Position numbers and translations under genes: made by a program. The notes below the pieces were generated by a model that worked only from the letters and a program-made list of their open reading frames with translations, was not told where the DNA came from and made no database searches. From NCBI RefSeq assembly GCF_023016265.1, contig NZ_CP095412.1:496001-560000 (forward strand): a DNA stretch of 64,000 bases, in the 5' to 3' direction. Numbering within the stretch: the first letter of the stretch is position 1; each line of letters starts with the position of its first letter. This DNA is from Blastococcus sp. PRF04-17 (GTDB taxonomy: Bacteria > Actinomycetota > Actinomycetes > Mycobacteriales > Geodermatophilaceae). Positions 8,484-17,773 of this stretch are shown piece after piece.

Positions 8484-8678
8484 ATGAAGGTGTCGGTCGA
8501 CCAGTCCGTCTGCCGCGAGTACGCCAACTGCATCGTCGAGGCCCCGGACGTCTTCGACCTCGAGGAGGACTCCGGCAAGGTGGTCGCGCTCGTCGTCGAG
8601 CCGGATCCGGCGCAGTTCGACGAGGTGCACGCGGCCGCGGCGGCGTGCCCGGTCCGCGCGATCACCCTGCACGAATGA
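8484..8678 (+). CDS. 3Fe-4S ferredoxin of the dioxygenase system
   Basis: This 64-residue acidic ferredoxin has cysteines C10, C16 and C55 (the last in CPVRA). The usual middle cysteine position is Tyr13, the pattern of the single-cluster [3Fe-4S] ferredoxins that actinobacteria use with P450s and some Rieske oxygenases. Its gene overlaps the ferredoxin reductase gene by four bases, so the two form the electron chain NADH to reductase to ferredoxin to oxygenase. The start follows GAGAGGAA. Confidence 0.92.
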   Translation: MKVSVDQSVCREYANCIVEAPDVFDLEEDSGKVVALVVEPDPAQFDEVHAAAAACPVRAITLHE

Positions 8679-9871
8679 GCACGGCCGCCGGCGCGCACGT
8701 GGTCGTCGTGGGCGGCGGGCTCGTCGCCGCCACGCTGACCCGCGAGCTGCGCCGCCTCGGCCACACCGGGCCCATCACGATCGTCTCCGACGAGGCGGAG
8801 GTGCCCTATGACCGCCCGCCGCTGAGCAAGCAGGTGCTGGCGGGCACCGTGACGCCGGAGGAGACCCGCCTGCTCAAGCCCGCGGACCTCGAGGACCTCG
8901 ACGTCACCCTGCGGCTCGAGCAGCCGGCCGCGGGCCTGAACCCGGTGGCGCGCGAGGTGGAGCTGGCCGACGGCGGCCGGCTCGGGTACGACGTCCTCGT
9001 CGTGGCCACGGGCAGCCGGGCCCGCCGGCTGCCGACGGTGCCGGAGCTCTCGGGGGTACACCACCTCCGGTCGCTGGACGACGCGACCGCCATCGCCGAG
9101 GCACTGCCCGGCGTGCGGCGCCTGGTGGTCATCGGGGCGGGTTTCATCGGCCTGGAGGTGGCCGCGGTCGCCCGCAACCGCGACATCGAGGTGACGGTCG
9201 TGGAGACCGCGGCCCGGCCGCTGAGCCGGGTGCTCGGCGAGGACGCCGGGGAGGTGGTCATCGAGCTGCACGAGGAACGCGGCGTCGAGGTGCGCTGCTC
9301 GGCCACCGTCGTGGAGGTGCGCGGGGCCGACGGCGTCGAGGGCGTGCTCCTCGACGGCGGGGAGTTCCTGCCCGCCGACCTGCTCCTGGTCGGCGTCGGC
9401 GCGGTGCCCAACACCGAATGGCTGGAGGGCTCCGGGATCGAGATCGACAACGGCGTCGTCTGCGACGACCGGGGGCGGACCTCGCTGCCGCACGTCTACG
9501 CGGCCGGGGACGTCGCACGGTGGCGCAACGCGCTCACCGGCGCGCACGCACGGGCCGAGCAGTGGCAGAGCGCCCTGGAGCAGGCATCCGTCGTCGCCGA
9601 CGCCGTGACGGGCGGCGGGCGGGTGTGGGACACGGTGCCCTATTTCTGGTCCGACCAGTACGACCGCAAGCTGCAGTTCTGCGGTGCGGCCGGGCCGGTG
9701 AGCGAGCGCCGGGACACCGCACGGGGACCGGTGGTCCTCTTCGGGGACGGCGACGAGCAGCTTGTCGGTGTGCTCACCGTCGGCAACCCGCGCGCGCTCG
9801 CCCAGGGGCGGCGGCTGGTCGCAGCAGGAACCGCGTGGCCGCAGGCCCAGGAGTGGCTCGCCGGTCTCTGA
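8675..9871 (+). CDS. NAD(P)/FAD-dependent ferredoxin reductase
   Basis: The 398-residue flavoprotein has an N-terminal FAD fold (VVVVGGGLVAA, residues 9-19), a second GAGFIGLEVA nucleotide fold near residue 156, and the late YAAGDVA FAD motif. This is the rubredoxin/putidaredoxin-reductase (glutathione-reductase-like) type used with small ferredoxins. It passes electrons from NADH to the ferredoxin encoded immediately upstream. The ATG at 8675 overlaps the ferredoxin stop (ATGA). Confidence 0.92.
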   Translation: MSTAAGAHVVVVGGGLVAATLTRELRRLGHTGPITIVSDEAEVPYDRPPLSKQVLAGTVTPEETRLLKPADLEDLDVTLRLEQPAAGLNPVAREVELADGGRLGYDVLVVATGSRARRLPTVPELSGVHHLRSLDDATAIAEALPGVRRLVVIGAGFIGLEVAAVARNRDIEVTVVETAARPLSRVLGEDAGEVVIELHEERGVEVRCSATVVEVRGADGVEGVLLDGGEFLPADLLLVGVGAVPNTEWLEGSGIEIDNGVVCDDRGRTSLPHVYAAGDVARWRNALTGAHARAEQWQSALEQASVVADAVTGGGRVWDTVPYFWSDQYDRKLQFCGAAGPVSERRDTARGPVVLFGDGDEQLVGVLTVGNPRALAQGRRLVAAGTAWPQAQEWLAGL

Positions 9872-9896
9872 CCGGCCGGAGATCGAGGGAACGCCC

Positions 9897-10292
9897 ATGA
9901 GGATCAGCGCCGGATCGGTGCCGGAGGCGCCCCGGCCGGGGATGTTCAGCAACGCCCGTGTGCACGGCGACCACTTCTTCCTGTCCGGGATGCACGCGGC
10001 CGGGCCGGACGGGCCGGTCGGCGGGGACGATCCCTACCTGCAGGCGAAGGAGACGTTCCGCCGCATCCGTGTTCTCACCGAGGCGTGCGGTGCGGCGATC
10101 GACGACATCCTCGTGCTGCAGGTGTTCCTGACCGACATCGACGAGAAGTCCGCGGTCAGCCGGGCCCGGGCCGAGGTGTTCTCCGGCGACTTCCCGTGCT
10201 CGACGCTGGTGCAGGTCGCCGGGCTGGCCGATCCGGGGGTCAAGGTGGAGATCGAGGCGCAGGGAATCCGGGGGAGCGCGTCCGGGGACTGA
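9897..10292 (+). CDS. Rid/YjgF-family protein lacking the RidA arginine
   Basis: The 131 residues have the trimeric Rid fold signatures (FFLSGMHA, then VKVEIEAQGI). RidA destroys reactive enamines/imines using an arginine in its FPARSCVEV segment; here the segment reads FPCSTLVQV, so Ser102 falls at the arginine position and imine deaminase activity by the standard mechanism is unlikely. It may belong to a Rid subfamily used in catabolic operons. It is the last gene of the first operon, 25 bp after the reductase. The ATG at 9897 follows CGAGGGAA. Confidence 0.85.
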   Translation: MRISAGSVPEAPRPGMFSNARVHGDHFFLSGMHAAGPDGPVGGDDPYLQAKETFRRIRVLTEACGAAIDDILVLQVFLTDIDEKSAVSRARAEVFSGDFPCSTLVQVAGLADPGVKVEIEAQGIRGSASGD

Positions 10293-10299
10293 GCCCGGG

Positions 10300-11277
10300 T
10301 CAACCCTTCGGTCGCAGCAGCAGCTTGCCGACGCTGCTCCGGCTCTCCATGAGGCGGTGCGCCTCGGCGGCCTCGGTCAGCGGCAGGACCGTCACCGGCG
10401 CCACGGTCAGCGCACCTGCCCGCGCCCGGGCCAGCACGTCCTCGGCGCGGGTACGCCAGGTGGCCGCTTCGCCGGCGAAGTGCTTGCCGGCCGTGCGGGT
10501 GACGACGTAGGAACCGGCGCCCAGCGAGCCGGCCGGGAGATCAGGGATCGGTCCGGCCGCCGTGCCGAAGAGCACCAGCCAGCCGCGCGGCCGCAGCATG
10601 CCGAGCGCCCGCGGAGCGTCCGGGCCGCCGTTGCCGTCGAAGACGGCGGCGACACCGTCGGGGACAACCGCGCGCACCGCGGCGGTCAGGTCGTCGCCGT
10701 CGTCGACGAGCACCTCGCTCGCGCCGGCGGCGCGCGCCGCCTCGACCTTGGCGGCGGATCCGACGACACCGACGACCCTGACCCCGGCCGCGACGAGCAG
10801 CTGGGTCAGCAGCGTGCCCACCCCGCCCGCCGCGGCCAGCACGACGGCTGCGTCGCCTGCCCCGAGCGGGGCGGTGTCCGTGGCGAGGTACTGAGCGGTG
10901 ACCCCCTGCATCAGCAGGCCGGCGGCCTGTTCGTCCGGCAGGTCGTCCGGCACGGGCACGAACCAGTCCGCGGCACCGACGACCGCGCCGGCGTAGCTGC
11001 CGGTGACCTTCGACCACGCGACGCGGCGCCCCACCAGGTCGGCGGGTGTGCCGTCGCCGCCCGCCGCCACGACACCGACGCCTTCGACGCCGGGGATGCC
11101 GCTGGCCGGGAGGGGCACCGCACCGGTGCGCTGCATGACGTCCCAGTAGTTGACGCCCGCGAGCGTCACGTGCACGAGGAGCTCGCCGCGGCCGGGTTGC
11201 GGCGCCGCCTGGTGCCCGGGGGACAGGGCGCCCTGCTCGACCAGCACGCGGGGGATGGACGAAACGGCCTCCGGCAT
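10300..11277 (-). CDS. Zinc-independent MDR quinone oxidoreductase
   Basis: At 325 residues this is a quinone-oxidoreductase-type member of the medium-chain dehydrogenase family: AGVNYWDVMQRTG in the N-terminal domain and a nucleotide fold with AAAGGVGTLLTQL near residue 145. The zinc ligands of alcohol dehydrogenases are absent. It would use NADPH to reduce quinones or enones. It is convergent with the Rid gene (7 bp apart) and divergent from the exporter gene, sharing a 36-bp start region, so it may respond to the same signal. Confidence 0.85.
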   Translation of the reverse strand: MPEAVSSIPRVLVEQGALSPGHQAAPQPGRGELLVHVTLAGVNYWDVMQRTGAVPLPASGIPGVEGVGVVAAGGDGTPADLVGRRVAWSKVTGSYAGAVVGAADWFVPVPDDLPDEQAAGLLMQGVTAQYLATDTAPLGAGDAAVVLAAAGGVGTLLTQLLVAAGVRVVGVVGSAAKVEAARAAGASEVLVDDGDDLTAAVRAVVPDGVAAVFDGNGGPDAPRALGMLRPRGWLVLFGTAAGPIPDLPAGSLGAGSYVVTRTAGKHFAGEAATWRTRAEDVLARARAGALTVAPVTVLPLTEAAEAHRLMESRSSVGKLLLRPKG

Positions 11278-11313
11278 GACCCAAGCCTGTCATACATAGA
11301 GCAGACTGCCGGC

Positions 11314-12504
11314 GTGGGTCCGCGACGGCTGTCGGCAGAGGTCGGCTTCTGGGCAACCGCGGGCGCCCTGCTGGTCGTCATGGCGGTCGGTACCGCCCCG
11401 GCGGCGCTGTGGCCGCTGTACCAGGTGGCCGATGGCCTGTCGGACACGGTCATCTCGGTCCTGGCCGGCGCGGTGGTGATCGGCGCGACCATAAGCTTCC
11501 TCGCGCTCGGGCACCTCTCGGACCGCTACGGCCGCCGCCGCGTGCTGGTCCCGGCCGTGCTGACCAGCGCGAGCTCCGTCCTGGTCATGGCACTGGTCCC
11601 GACGGTCCCTGGACTCCTGACCGGCCGGATCCTCACCGGCGTCGGGCTGGGAGTCGTGGCGCCGACCGCCACCGCGTACCTCCTCGACCTGCACCGGCTC
11701 GCGCGGCCGGCCTCGGGGAGCATCCGCCGGCCGGCGACGGTGGCCACGGCGGCCAACCTCGGCGGGCTGGCGGTGGGCCCCGTCCTCGCCGGCGCGCTCG
11801 CCCAACTCTTCCCGGCTCCGCTGGTCCTGGTCTACGCAGTGCTCGCGGTGGTGCTGTGCACGTCGGCGCTGCTGCTCGTGCGGTGCCCCGAGACGGTGAC
11901 CCCCGGTCTGGTACGTCGCGCCCGGTTCGACCTGCGTCCTGGAGCCGGCGTCACCTTCTGGGGAGGCGCCACGGGGGGCTTCGTCAGCTTCGCGACGTCG
12001 GGCGCTCTGGGAGCTCTCGGAGCCGTGGTCCTCCACGACCAGCTGGACGTCAGCTCGACGCTCCTCTGGGGTGCGTCGATCGGGCTCGTCCATGCCACCT
12101 CGGCCCTGGCGCAGATCGCCGCCGCGTCGTGGAGCACCGGGCAACTCTTCGCCGTCGGTGGCAGTCTGCTGGCCGGCGGGCTGGCGCTGATGGTCACGGC
12201 GCTCGCCGACCCCAGCGTCTGGCTGTGGTTGGCCGGGTGCACCGTGACGGGGGCGGCGTGCGGACTGCTGTTCAAGGCGGCGCTGGTGACCAGCACGCTG
12301 GCGGCGCAGCCGTCGGGTCGCGCCGGCGTCCTCGCCGTCTTCTTCACCACCGCCTACCTCGGTATGGCCAGCGGCGGAATCGTCTTCGCCCTGCTGCGCG
12401 AGTGGACCACTCCGACGACGGCGCTGGCGTGGCTGTCGGCCGGCCTCTGTGCCGTGGCCCTCGCCGGCGCGCTCGCTGCGGCCCGTCGGCCCGCCGGACC
12501 GTAG
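11314..12504 (+). CDS. MFS transporter
   Basis: The protein has about 12 hydrophobic segments and the motif A loop GHLSDRYGRRRVL between TM2 and TM3, marking a major facilitator transporter of about 396 residues. I chose GTG 11314 as the first start compatible with TM1 (GALLVVMAVG) and the divergent MDR gene; a longer frame upstream lies antisense to that gene. It probably exports a small hydrophobic compound. Divergence from a quinone reductase suggests a toxic-aromatic response, which is inference. Confidence 0.82.
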   Translation: MGPRRLSAEVGFWATAGALLVVMAVGTAPAALWPLYQVADGLSDTVISVLAGAVVIGATISFLALGHLSDRYGRRRVLVPAVLTSASSVLVMALVPTVPGLLTGRILTGVGLGVVAPTATAYLLDLHRLARPASGSIRRPATVATAANLGGLAVGPVLAGALAQLFPAPLVLVYAVLAVVLCTSALLLVRCPETVTPGLVRRARFDLRPGAGVTFWGGATGGFVSFATSGALGALGAVVLHDQLDVSSTLLWGASIGLVHATSALAQIAAASWSTGQLFAVGGSLLAGGLALMVTALADPSVWLWLAGCTVTGAACGLLFKAALVTSTLAAQPSGRAGVLAVFFTTAYLGMASGGIVFALLREWTTPTTALAWLSAGLCAVALAGALAAARRPAGP

Positions 12505-12507
12505 GGT
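12502..12507 (+). promoter_or_regulatory. -10 box of a leaderless promoter
   Basis: TAGGGT ends six bases before the ATG at 12514 and includes the stop codon of the MFS gene. Such spacing puts the transcription start at the start codon, and no Shine-Dalgarno sequence is present. Confidence 0.5.
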
Positions 12508-12513
12508 CGGGGC

Positions 12514-13470
12514 ATGCAGGGACCGCTGACGGGAGGCGACGTCGTCGGCCCCGACGAGACGCTCACTGTGCTCCTCTCCGAACGGTCGCTGGCCGATCGC
12601 CTCGCGGCGCTATCGCCGCGCGTGCGGGTCGAGGTGGTGGCACCGGAAGAGCTGCCCGGGAACGGGGCGGAGCGGGTGCAGGTTTGGATCCCGCAGGCCC
12701 GGGCGCGCGCCCCTGAGCGCGACTTCTTCTCCCCGCTGCCCCGCCTGAGGCTGGTGCAGCTGCAGAGCGCCGGAGCCGAGCACTTCGCCCGTCGCCTGCC
12801 CGACGGCGTGGCCCTTGCTCGCGCTCGCGGCGCATACACGCCGGCCACTGCCGAGTGGGTCCTCGCCGTGACGCTGGCCGCCCAGCGGGGGATCCCCGGC
12901 TTCGTCCGGGACCAGGATGCCCGCGTCTGGTCTCCCGGGGTGCGGCGCTCGCTCGTGGGGGCGCGGGTGGTGGTGGTGGGCGCCGGTGACATCGGGCGCG
13001 CGGTGGGCCGGATGCTCGCGCCGTTCGATGTCGATCTCGCCTACGTGGCGCGGTCCGCGCGCGAGGGGGTGCACGGCGTGAACGAACTGCCGGCGCTGCT
13101 CGCGGCCGCCGACGTCGTGGTGCTGATCGTGCCGGCCACTCCGGACACCACCCGCATGGTCGACGCGGCCTTCCTCGCCGCCATGCCCGACGGAGCCCTG
13201 CTGGTCAATGCCGCCCGGGGCGTGGTCGTCGACACCGACGCCCTCGTGGCCGAGCTGGCATCCGGCCGGCTGCGCGCTGCGCTCGACGTCACCGATCCCG
13301 AGCCGCTCGCACCGGACCACTCCCTCTGGAGCGTGCCGAACCTGCTGCTCACCCCGCACCTTGCCGGCACGGTGCCGGCGACCCGCAGCCGGGTGGAGGC
13401 TGTAGTCACGGACCACATTCGGTGCGTGCTCGAGGGGCGGCCGCTTGTCGGCCTGGTCGACGCCTACTGA
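12514..13470 (+). CDS. D-isomer-specific 2-hydroxyacid dehydrogenase
   Basis: The 318-residue protein has the NAD fold VVVVGAGDIGRAVG (152-165) and the catalytic set R235 (NAARG), E263 (DPEPL) and H282 (TPHLAG) of the D-2-hydroxyacid dehydrogenase family. It would interconvert a 2-oxo acid and D-2-hydroxy acid; the exact substrate (glyoxylate, hydroxypyruvate, phosphoglycerate-like) is not readable. It likely has its own leaderless promoter at the end of the MFS gene. Confidence 0.88.
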   Translation: MQGPLTGGDVVGPDETLTVLLSERSLADRLAALSPRVRVEVVAPEELPGNGAERVQVWIPQARARAPERDFFSPLPRLRLVQLQSAGAEHFARRLPDGVALARARGAYTPATAEWVLAVTLAAQRGIPGFVRDQDARVWSPGVRRSLVGARVVVVGAGDIGRAVGRMLAPFDVDLAYVARSAREGVHGVNELPALLAAADVVVLIVPATPDTTRMVDAAFLAAMPDGALLVNAARGVVVDTDALVAELASGRLRAALDVTDPEPLAPDHSLWSVPNLLLTPHLAGTVPATRSRVEAVVTDHIRCVLEGRPLVGLVDAY

Positions 13471-13672
13471 TGGAGTGGCGTCGGCCCCGAGAGCGACGTT
13501 GCGCCACGTCTCGAAGAGAGCGGTTCAGTACCGGCACAGCAGGATCGCGCTGGTCGAAGGGCGCACATCTCCCCTTGTCGTTCCACCTTCACGAGTCCAT
13601 ACCGGGTCGCCGCCGGGCACGTGCCGCGCACCGCGGGCCCCGCGTCCGTGGGCGTCCGGTGACTGATCGGCG
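13471..13672. other. Intergenic region without recognisable feature
   Basis: Just over 200 bp separate the convergent dehydrogenase and pgi genes. The stretch has lower GC skew regularity than the genes, no convincing ORF, and no strong hairpin that I could find by eye. Confidence 0.4.
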
Positions 13673-15319
13673 TCAGGCCGGGCGGCCCCGCTCGGTGCGC
13701 AGGTAGCGGACCAGGGCGTTCGTCGACGGGTCCGAGTCGTACGCGGGTGCGCCCTCGCTCTGCAGCTTCGGCGCCAGCTGGTTGGCCATCACCTTGCCCA
13801 GCTCGACGCCCCACTGGTCGAAGGGGTTGATGCCCCAGACCACGCCCTGGGTGAAGACCCGGTGCTCGTAGGCGGCGACCAGCTGGCCCAGCGTCGACGG
13901 CGTCAGCTTCGGTGCCACGATTGCGTTCGACGGGTGGTTGCCGGGCATCACCTTGTGCGGCACGACCGCCTCCGCCGTCCCCTCGGCGGCGACCTCCTCG
14001 GCGGTCCGGCCGAAGGCCAGCGCGCGGGGCTGGGCCAGGAAGTTGCTCAGGAACAGGTCGTGCATGCCGTCGAGGTCCCTGTCATGAGCGAGGGAGTTGG
14101 GCTGGGCGAACGCGATGAAGTCGGCCGGCACGAGGACGGTGCCCTGGTGCAGCAACTGGTAGAAGGCGTGCTGGCCGTTGGTCCCGGGCTCGCCCCAGAC
14201 GATCTCGCCGGTCGGCACGTCCACCGGTGATCCGTCCAGCCGCACCGACTTGCCGTTGGACTCCATGCACAGCTGCTGCAGGTACGCGGGGAAGCGGGCC
14301 AGGTACTGCGCGTAGGGCAGGACGGCGGTGCTCTGCGCGCCGAAGAAGTCGATGTACCAGACGGAGATGAGCCCGAGCAGCGCCGGCAGGTTCTCCTCGT
14401 ACGGCGCCGTCCGGAAGTGCTCGTCCATGGTGTGGAAGCCGTCGAGCAGTTCGCGGTAGTTGTCACGGCCGATCGCCACCATCAGCGAGAGCCCGATGGC
14501 CGAGGTGAAGGAGTACCGACCACCGACCCAGTCCCAGAACCCGAACATGTTCTCGGTGTCGATGCCGAAGTCGGCCACCTTGGCGGCGTTGGTCGAGACG
14601 GCGACGAAGTGCTTCGCCACCGCGGACTCGTCCCCACCGAGACCGTCGAGCAGCCAGCGGCGGGCCTCCCGCGCGTTGGTCAGCGTCTCCTGGGTGGTGA
14701 AGGTCTTCGACGCGACGATGAACAGCGTGGTCGCCGGGGCGAGGTCGCGGGTGGCCTCGGCCAGGTCGGTGGGGTCGATGTTCGAGACGAACCGGAAGGT
14801 CAGCGAGCGGTCGGAGTAGTCCCGCAGTGCGAGGTAGGCCATGGCCGGGCCGAGGTCCGAGCCGCCGATGCCGATGTTGACCACCGCGCGGATGCGCTCG
14901 CCGGTGTGCCCGGTCCAGGCTCCGCTGCGTACCCGCTCGGCGAAGCCGGCCATCCGGTCGAGCACCTCGTGGACGTCGCGCCGCACGTCCTGGCCGTCGA
15001 TCTCCAGGCCGCCGGTCGAGGGGTCGCGGAGGGCGACGTGCAGGACGGCGCGGTCCTCGGTGGTGTTGATGTGCTCACCGCGGAACATGGCCTCGGTGCG
15101 CTCGCGGAGGCCGGCCCGCTCGGCGAGGGCGACCAGCAGGCGCAGCGTCTCGCGGGTCAGCCGGTTCTTGGAGTAGTCCAGGTACAGCTCGCCGGCGCGG
15201 CAGACGAGCTCGTCGCCCCGCGCCGGGTCCTCGGCGAAGAGGTCCCTCAGGTGACGCTCGCGCACCTCGCGGTGGTGCTCGGCCAGTGCCTGCCACTCCG
15301 GGCTCTCGGTGATCCCCAC
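13673..15319 (-). CDS. pgi: Glucose-6-phosphate isomerase
   Basis: This 548-residue protein is a full-length phosphoglucose isomerase: IGIGGSDLG at 149-157 and SKTFTTQET at 204-212 form the phosphate and sugar pocket, followed by the [12 protein letters not shown] signature and the C-terminal [19 protein letters not shown]. It converts glucose-6-phosphate and fructose-6-phosphate in the cytosol. I chose the GTG at 15319 because it yields [10 protein letters not shown] and is preceded by an AGGTGGAG ribosome binding site. It is downstream of a broken glutamine amidotransferase gene on the same strand. Confidence 0.96.
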   Translation of the reverse strand: MGITESPEWQALAEHHREVRERHLRDLFAEDPARGDELVCRAGELYLDYSKNRLTRETLRLLVALAERAGLRERTEAMFRGEHINTTEDRAVLHVALRDPSTGGLEIDGQDVRRDVHEVLDRMAGFAERVRSGAWTGHTGERIRAVVNIGIGGSDLGPAMAYLALRDYSDRSLTFRFVSNIDPTDLAEATRDLAPATTLFIVASKTFTTQETLTNAREARRWLLDGLGGDESAVAKHFVAVSTNAAKVADFGIDTENMFGFWDWVGGRYSFTSAIGLSLMVAIGRDNYRELLDGFHTMDEHFRTAPYEENLPALLGLISVWYIDFFGAQSTAVLPYAQYLARFPAYLQQLCMESNGKSVRLDGSPVDVPTGEIVWGEPGTNGQHAFYQLLHQGTVLVPADFIAFAQPNSLAHDRDLDGMHDLFLSNFLAQPRALAFGRTAEEVAAEGTAEAVVPHKVMPGNHPSNAIVAPKLTPSTLGQLVAAYEHRVFTQGVVWGINPFDQWGVELGKVMANQLAPKLQSEGAPAYDSDPSTNALVRYLRTERGRPA

Positions 15320-15355
15320 CGCTCCACCTTCTCGCAACGGGCCGCGGTGGGCGAC

Positions 15356-15391
15356 AGCGGGCTCAGGAGGTGCCAGCGGGCTCAGGAGGTG
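15356..15391. repeat. Tandem duplication, 19-bp period, over a stop codon
   Basis: A 17-base identical block (AGCGGGCTCAGGAGGTG) occurs at 15356-15372 and again at 15375-15391. It covers the 3' end and stop of the amidotransferase gene, so that gene carries a second copy of its last codons and stop just downstream. This looks like a recent replication-slippage event. Confidence 0.75.
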
Positions 15392-16127
15392 ACGGCGGCG
15401 GCGATCGAGGTCTCGAGCGTCCCGCGGCGGACGGCGAGCAGCTCGCCGTCGGCCAGCTCCTGCCAGCCGGTGCCCCAGCCGCTCGAGGAGACCACCACCG
15501 CGCCATCGGTGACCCGGTAGCGCAGCGAGTAGTACTCGGGGTCGTCGTCCTCGAAGGGGCCCTCGGTGTCGTACCGGCAGAAGGCGTACAGCTCGTCCGG
15601 GGTCAGCAGCAGGCAGTTGAGGCTGGTGAACGGGGTGGTCGCCGCGATCTCGTCCGCGGTCGCCCGCAGCGCCTCGGCCGGCGTCGCGCCGTCCCGCAAC
15701 CGCTGGGCGACCAGCAGGAAGTAGCGCTCGCTGTCGGTCGTGCCCCGTCGCGAGCGTTGCGACCGGTAGGTCAGCAGGTCGTCGAGCGCGGCGGGCGGCC
15801 GGATCGAGCATTGTGCGCGAACGCGACGCGGCCGTCGGTGAAGGGGTGGGTGTTGGCCTGCCCGATGCCGAGGCCCATCGTCGCCCAGCGCAGGTGCGCC
15901 AGGCCCGAGTCGCTGCGGCGGCGGCCGGCCCAGCGGGCGAACACCGCGCTGGTCCGTGCGGCGTCGGGGCGCTTGCGGACCCGGACGCCCCGTCGGGTGC
16001 TGCGGGCGACGCCCCAGCCGTCACCGTGCTTGGCCGACAGCGCGGTGAAGCTCGCCAGGTCCTCCTCGCCCAGGAGGTCGCGGAGGCTGGTGGGCTCGCG
16101 GGTGGTCCAGCCCAGGAGTCGGCACAC
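15382..16127 (-). pseudogene. Class II glutamine amidotransferase, frameshifted
   Basis: Two frames together encode one Ntn-type amidotransferase. The N-terminal part begins with GTG at 16127, which places the nucleophile Cys directly after Met (MCRLLGW), includes KHGDGWGVA and the LAHLRWAT(M)G/NTHPF motifs, and ends at VAFAHN. The remainder ([10 protein letters not shown] to AAAVTS) continues in another frame. At about 15805-15812 a single missing base (GGC reduced to GC) explains the break; restoring it gives about 248 residues. The protein would hydrolyse glutamine to glutamate and ammonia. It may be intact in reality, because similar one-base losses recur across the window. Confidence 0.85.
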
Positions 16128-16241
16128 GCGGTCCACGATGACGCAGCGCCGTCCCGATCCGGCGCAACCTGAGGTCGCCCCGGCAGGTCGTGGCGGTGGA
16201 TGCTGTCGGTGGACGACCACGCGGTGCACGAGGGAGTGACG

Positions 16242-17702
16242 ATGGGACTGCTCGACGGCGGCGACTGGCAGGGCAAGATCTGGGTCGGCGGCTGGGCCGA
16301 CGGCAGCGGCGGCACCTACGACGCGGTGGAGCCGGCGACCGGCGACGTCATCGCGCCGGTGGGACGGGCGACACCCGAGGACGTGAGCGAGGCCGCCACG
16401 CGGGCCGTCGCGGCCCAGCGGGCGTGGGCCGCGGCGCCGTTCGAGGAGCGTGCTCGGGTGCTGCGCCGGGCCGGCGAGGTGCTCGAGGCGCACGCCGACG
16501 AGATCAAGGGCTGGCTGGCCCGCGAGTCCGGCGCGATCCAGCCCTTCGGCGACTTCCAGGTGCACACCACCGCGCAGGAGTGCTACGAGGCCGCGGCCCT
16601 GCCGTCGCACCCGTACGGCGAGCTGCTGCGCACCGGCTCGCCGCGGCTGTCCTTCGCCCGCCGGCTACCGGCGGGCGTCGTCGGGGTGATCGCGCCGTTC
16701 AACGTGCCGACGATCCTCGCCATCCGCGCGGTCGCCCCGGCGCTGGCCCTGGGCAACGCGGTGATCCTCAAGCCCGACCCGCGCACGGCGATCAGCGGTG
16801 GGGCGATGTTCGCCCGCGTCTTCGAGGAGGCGGGGCTCCCGGCCGGCGTCCTGCAGGTGCTGCCCGGTGGGGTCGACGTCGGCGAGGCCCTGGTGGTCGA
16901 GCCCGCCGTGCGCGTCATCGCCTTCACCGGCTCGACCCGCGCCGGCCGTGCGGTCGGGGCGCTGGCCGGCCAGCACCTCAAGCGCGCCCACCTCGAGCTC
17001 GGCGGCAACTCCGCGCTGATCGTGCTGCCCGACGTGGACGTGCGGGCCGCGGCCTCGGTCGGCGCGTGGGGCACGTTCGCCCACCAGGGGCAGATCTGCA
17101 TGGCGACGTCGCGGCACCTGGTGCACCGCGACATCGCCGAGGAGTACACCGCCGTCCTCACCGAGAAGGTGGAGAAGCTCCCGGTCGGCGACCCGTTCCG
17201 CGAGCAGGTGGCGATGGGCCCGCTGATCGACGCCGGCCAGCGGGACCGGGTGCACGGCCTGGTGACGGCCAGCGTCGAGGGCGGGGCGACCGTGCGCACC
17301 GGCGGCACGTTCGAGGGGCTGTTCTACCGGCCGACCGTGCTGGGCGACGTCCCGGTCGAGGCACCCGCCTACCAGGAGGAGATCTTCGGCCCGGTCGCCC
17401 CGGTGACGCCGTTCTCGTCGCTGGACGAGGTGGTCGAGCTGGCCAAGGGAACCGAGTACGGGCTCTCGCTCGGCATCCTGACCAAGGACGTCTATGCCGG
17501 GCTCGAGCTGGCCGAGCGCATCCCGTCCGGGCTGGTCCACATCAACGACCAGACGGTCAACGACGAGGCGGTCGCCCCGTTCGGCGGCGTCGGCGCGTCG
17601 GGCACCGGCTCCCGGCACGGCGGCCCGCAGGCCAACATCGAGGCGTTCACCGAGACCCAGTGGGTCACCCTGCGCGGCGACCTCCCGGCCTACCCCTTCT
17701 GA
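16242..17702 (+). CDS. Aldehyde dehydrogenase (benzaldehyde-type)
   Basis: At 486 residues with E252 (LELGGN) and C286 (GQICMATSR), this is a complete aldehyde dehydrogenase. The HQGQICM context and N-terminal [21 protein letters not shown] resemble benzaldehyde/vanillin dehydrogenases. It would oxidise an aromatic aldehyde to the acid with NAD(P). I prefer ATG 16242, preceded by GAGGGAG, over the in-frame ATG at 16200. A large inverted hairpin follows its stop codon. Confidence 0.88.
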   Translation: MGLLDGGDWQGKIWVGGWADGSGGTYDAVEPATGDVIAPVGRATPEDVSEAATRAVAAQRAWAAAPFEERARVLRRAGEVLEAHADEIKGWLARESGAIQPFGDFQVHTTAQECYEAAALPSHPYGELLRTGSPRLSFARRLPAGVVGVIAPFNVPTILAIRAVAPALALGNAVILKPDPRTAISGGAMFARVFEEAGLPAGVLQVLPGGVDVGEALVVEPAVRVIAFTGSTRAGRAVGALAGQHLKRAHLELGGNSALIVLPDVDVRAAASVGAWGTFAHQGQICMATSRHLVHRDIAEEYTAVLTEKVEKLPVGDPFREQVAMGPLIDAGQRDRVHGLVTASVEGGATVRTGGTFEGLFYRPTVLGDVPVEAPAYQEEIFGPVAPVTPFSSLDEVVELAKGTEYGLSLGILTKDVYAGLELAERIPSGLVHINDQTVNDEAVAPFGGVGASGTGSRHGGPQANIEAFTETQWVTLRGDLPAYPF

Positions 17703-17710
17703 CCCGGTCG

Positions 17711-17764
17711 AGCTTTCGGTACAGAAAGCTGCGGCGAACTGCCGAGCTTTCTGTACCGAAAGCG
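17711..17764. repeat. Inverted pair of a dispersed 20-bp hairpin unit
   Basis: The unit AGCTTTCTGTACCGAAAGCT is itself a hairpin (7-bp arms AGCTTTC/GAAAGCT, 6-nt loop). One copy lies on the minus strand at 17711-17730 and one on the plus strand at 17745-17763, their starts 34 bp apart with a 14-nt spacer containing CGGC/GCCG arms. The pair can fold into one stem of more than 20 bp. It sits between two convergent genes, where it could act as a bidirectional terminator. Two more copies occur at 62489-62541. Confidence 0.85.
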
Positions 17765-17773
17765 CGCATTGGG

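Noticed and set aside
13673-16315. Long frame suggesting a fusion of an N-terminal domain with glucose-6-phosphate isomerase
   Set aside because: The part upstream of 15319 is a shadow of the amidotransferase gene; pgi has a clear GTG start with a ribosome binding site.
17711-17764. A CRISPR-like or tRNA-like repeat
   Set aside because: Only two copies, 34 bp apart and inverted, with no spacer series; it fits a REP-like hairpin better.
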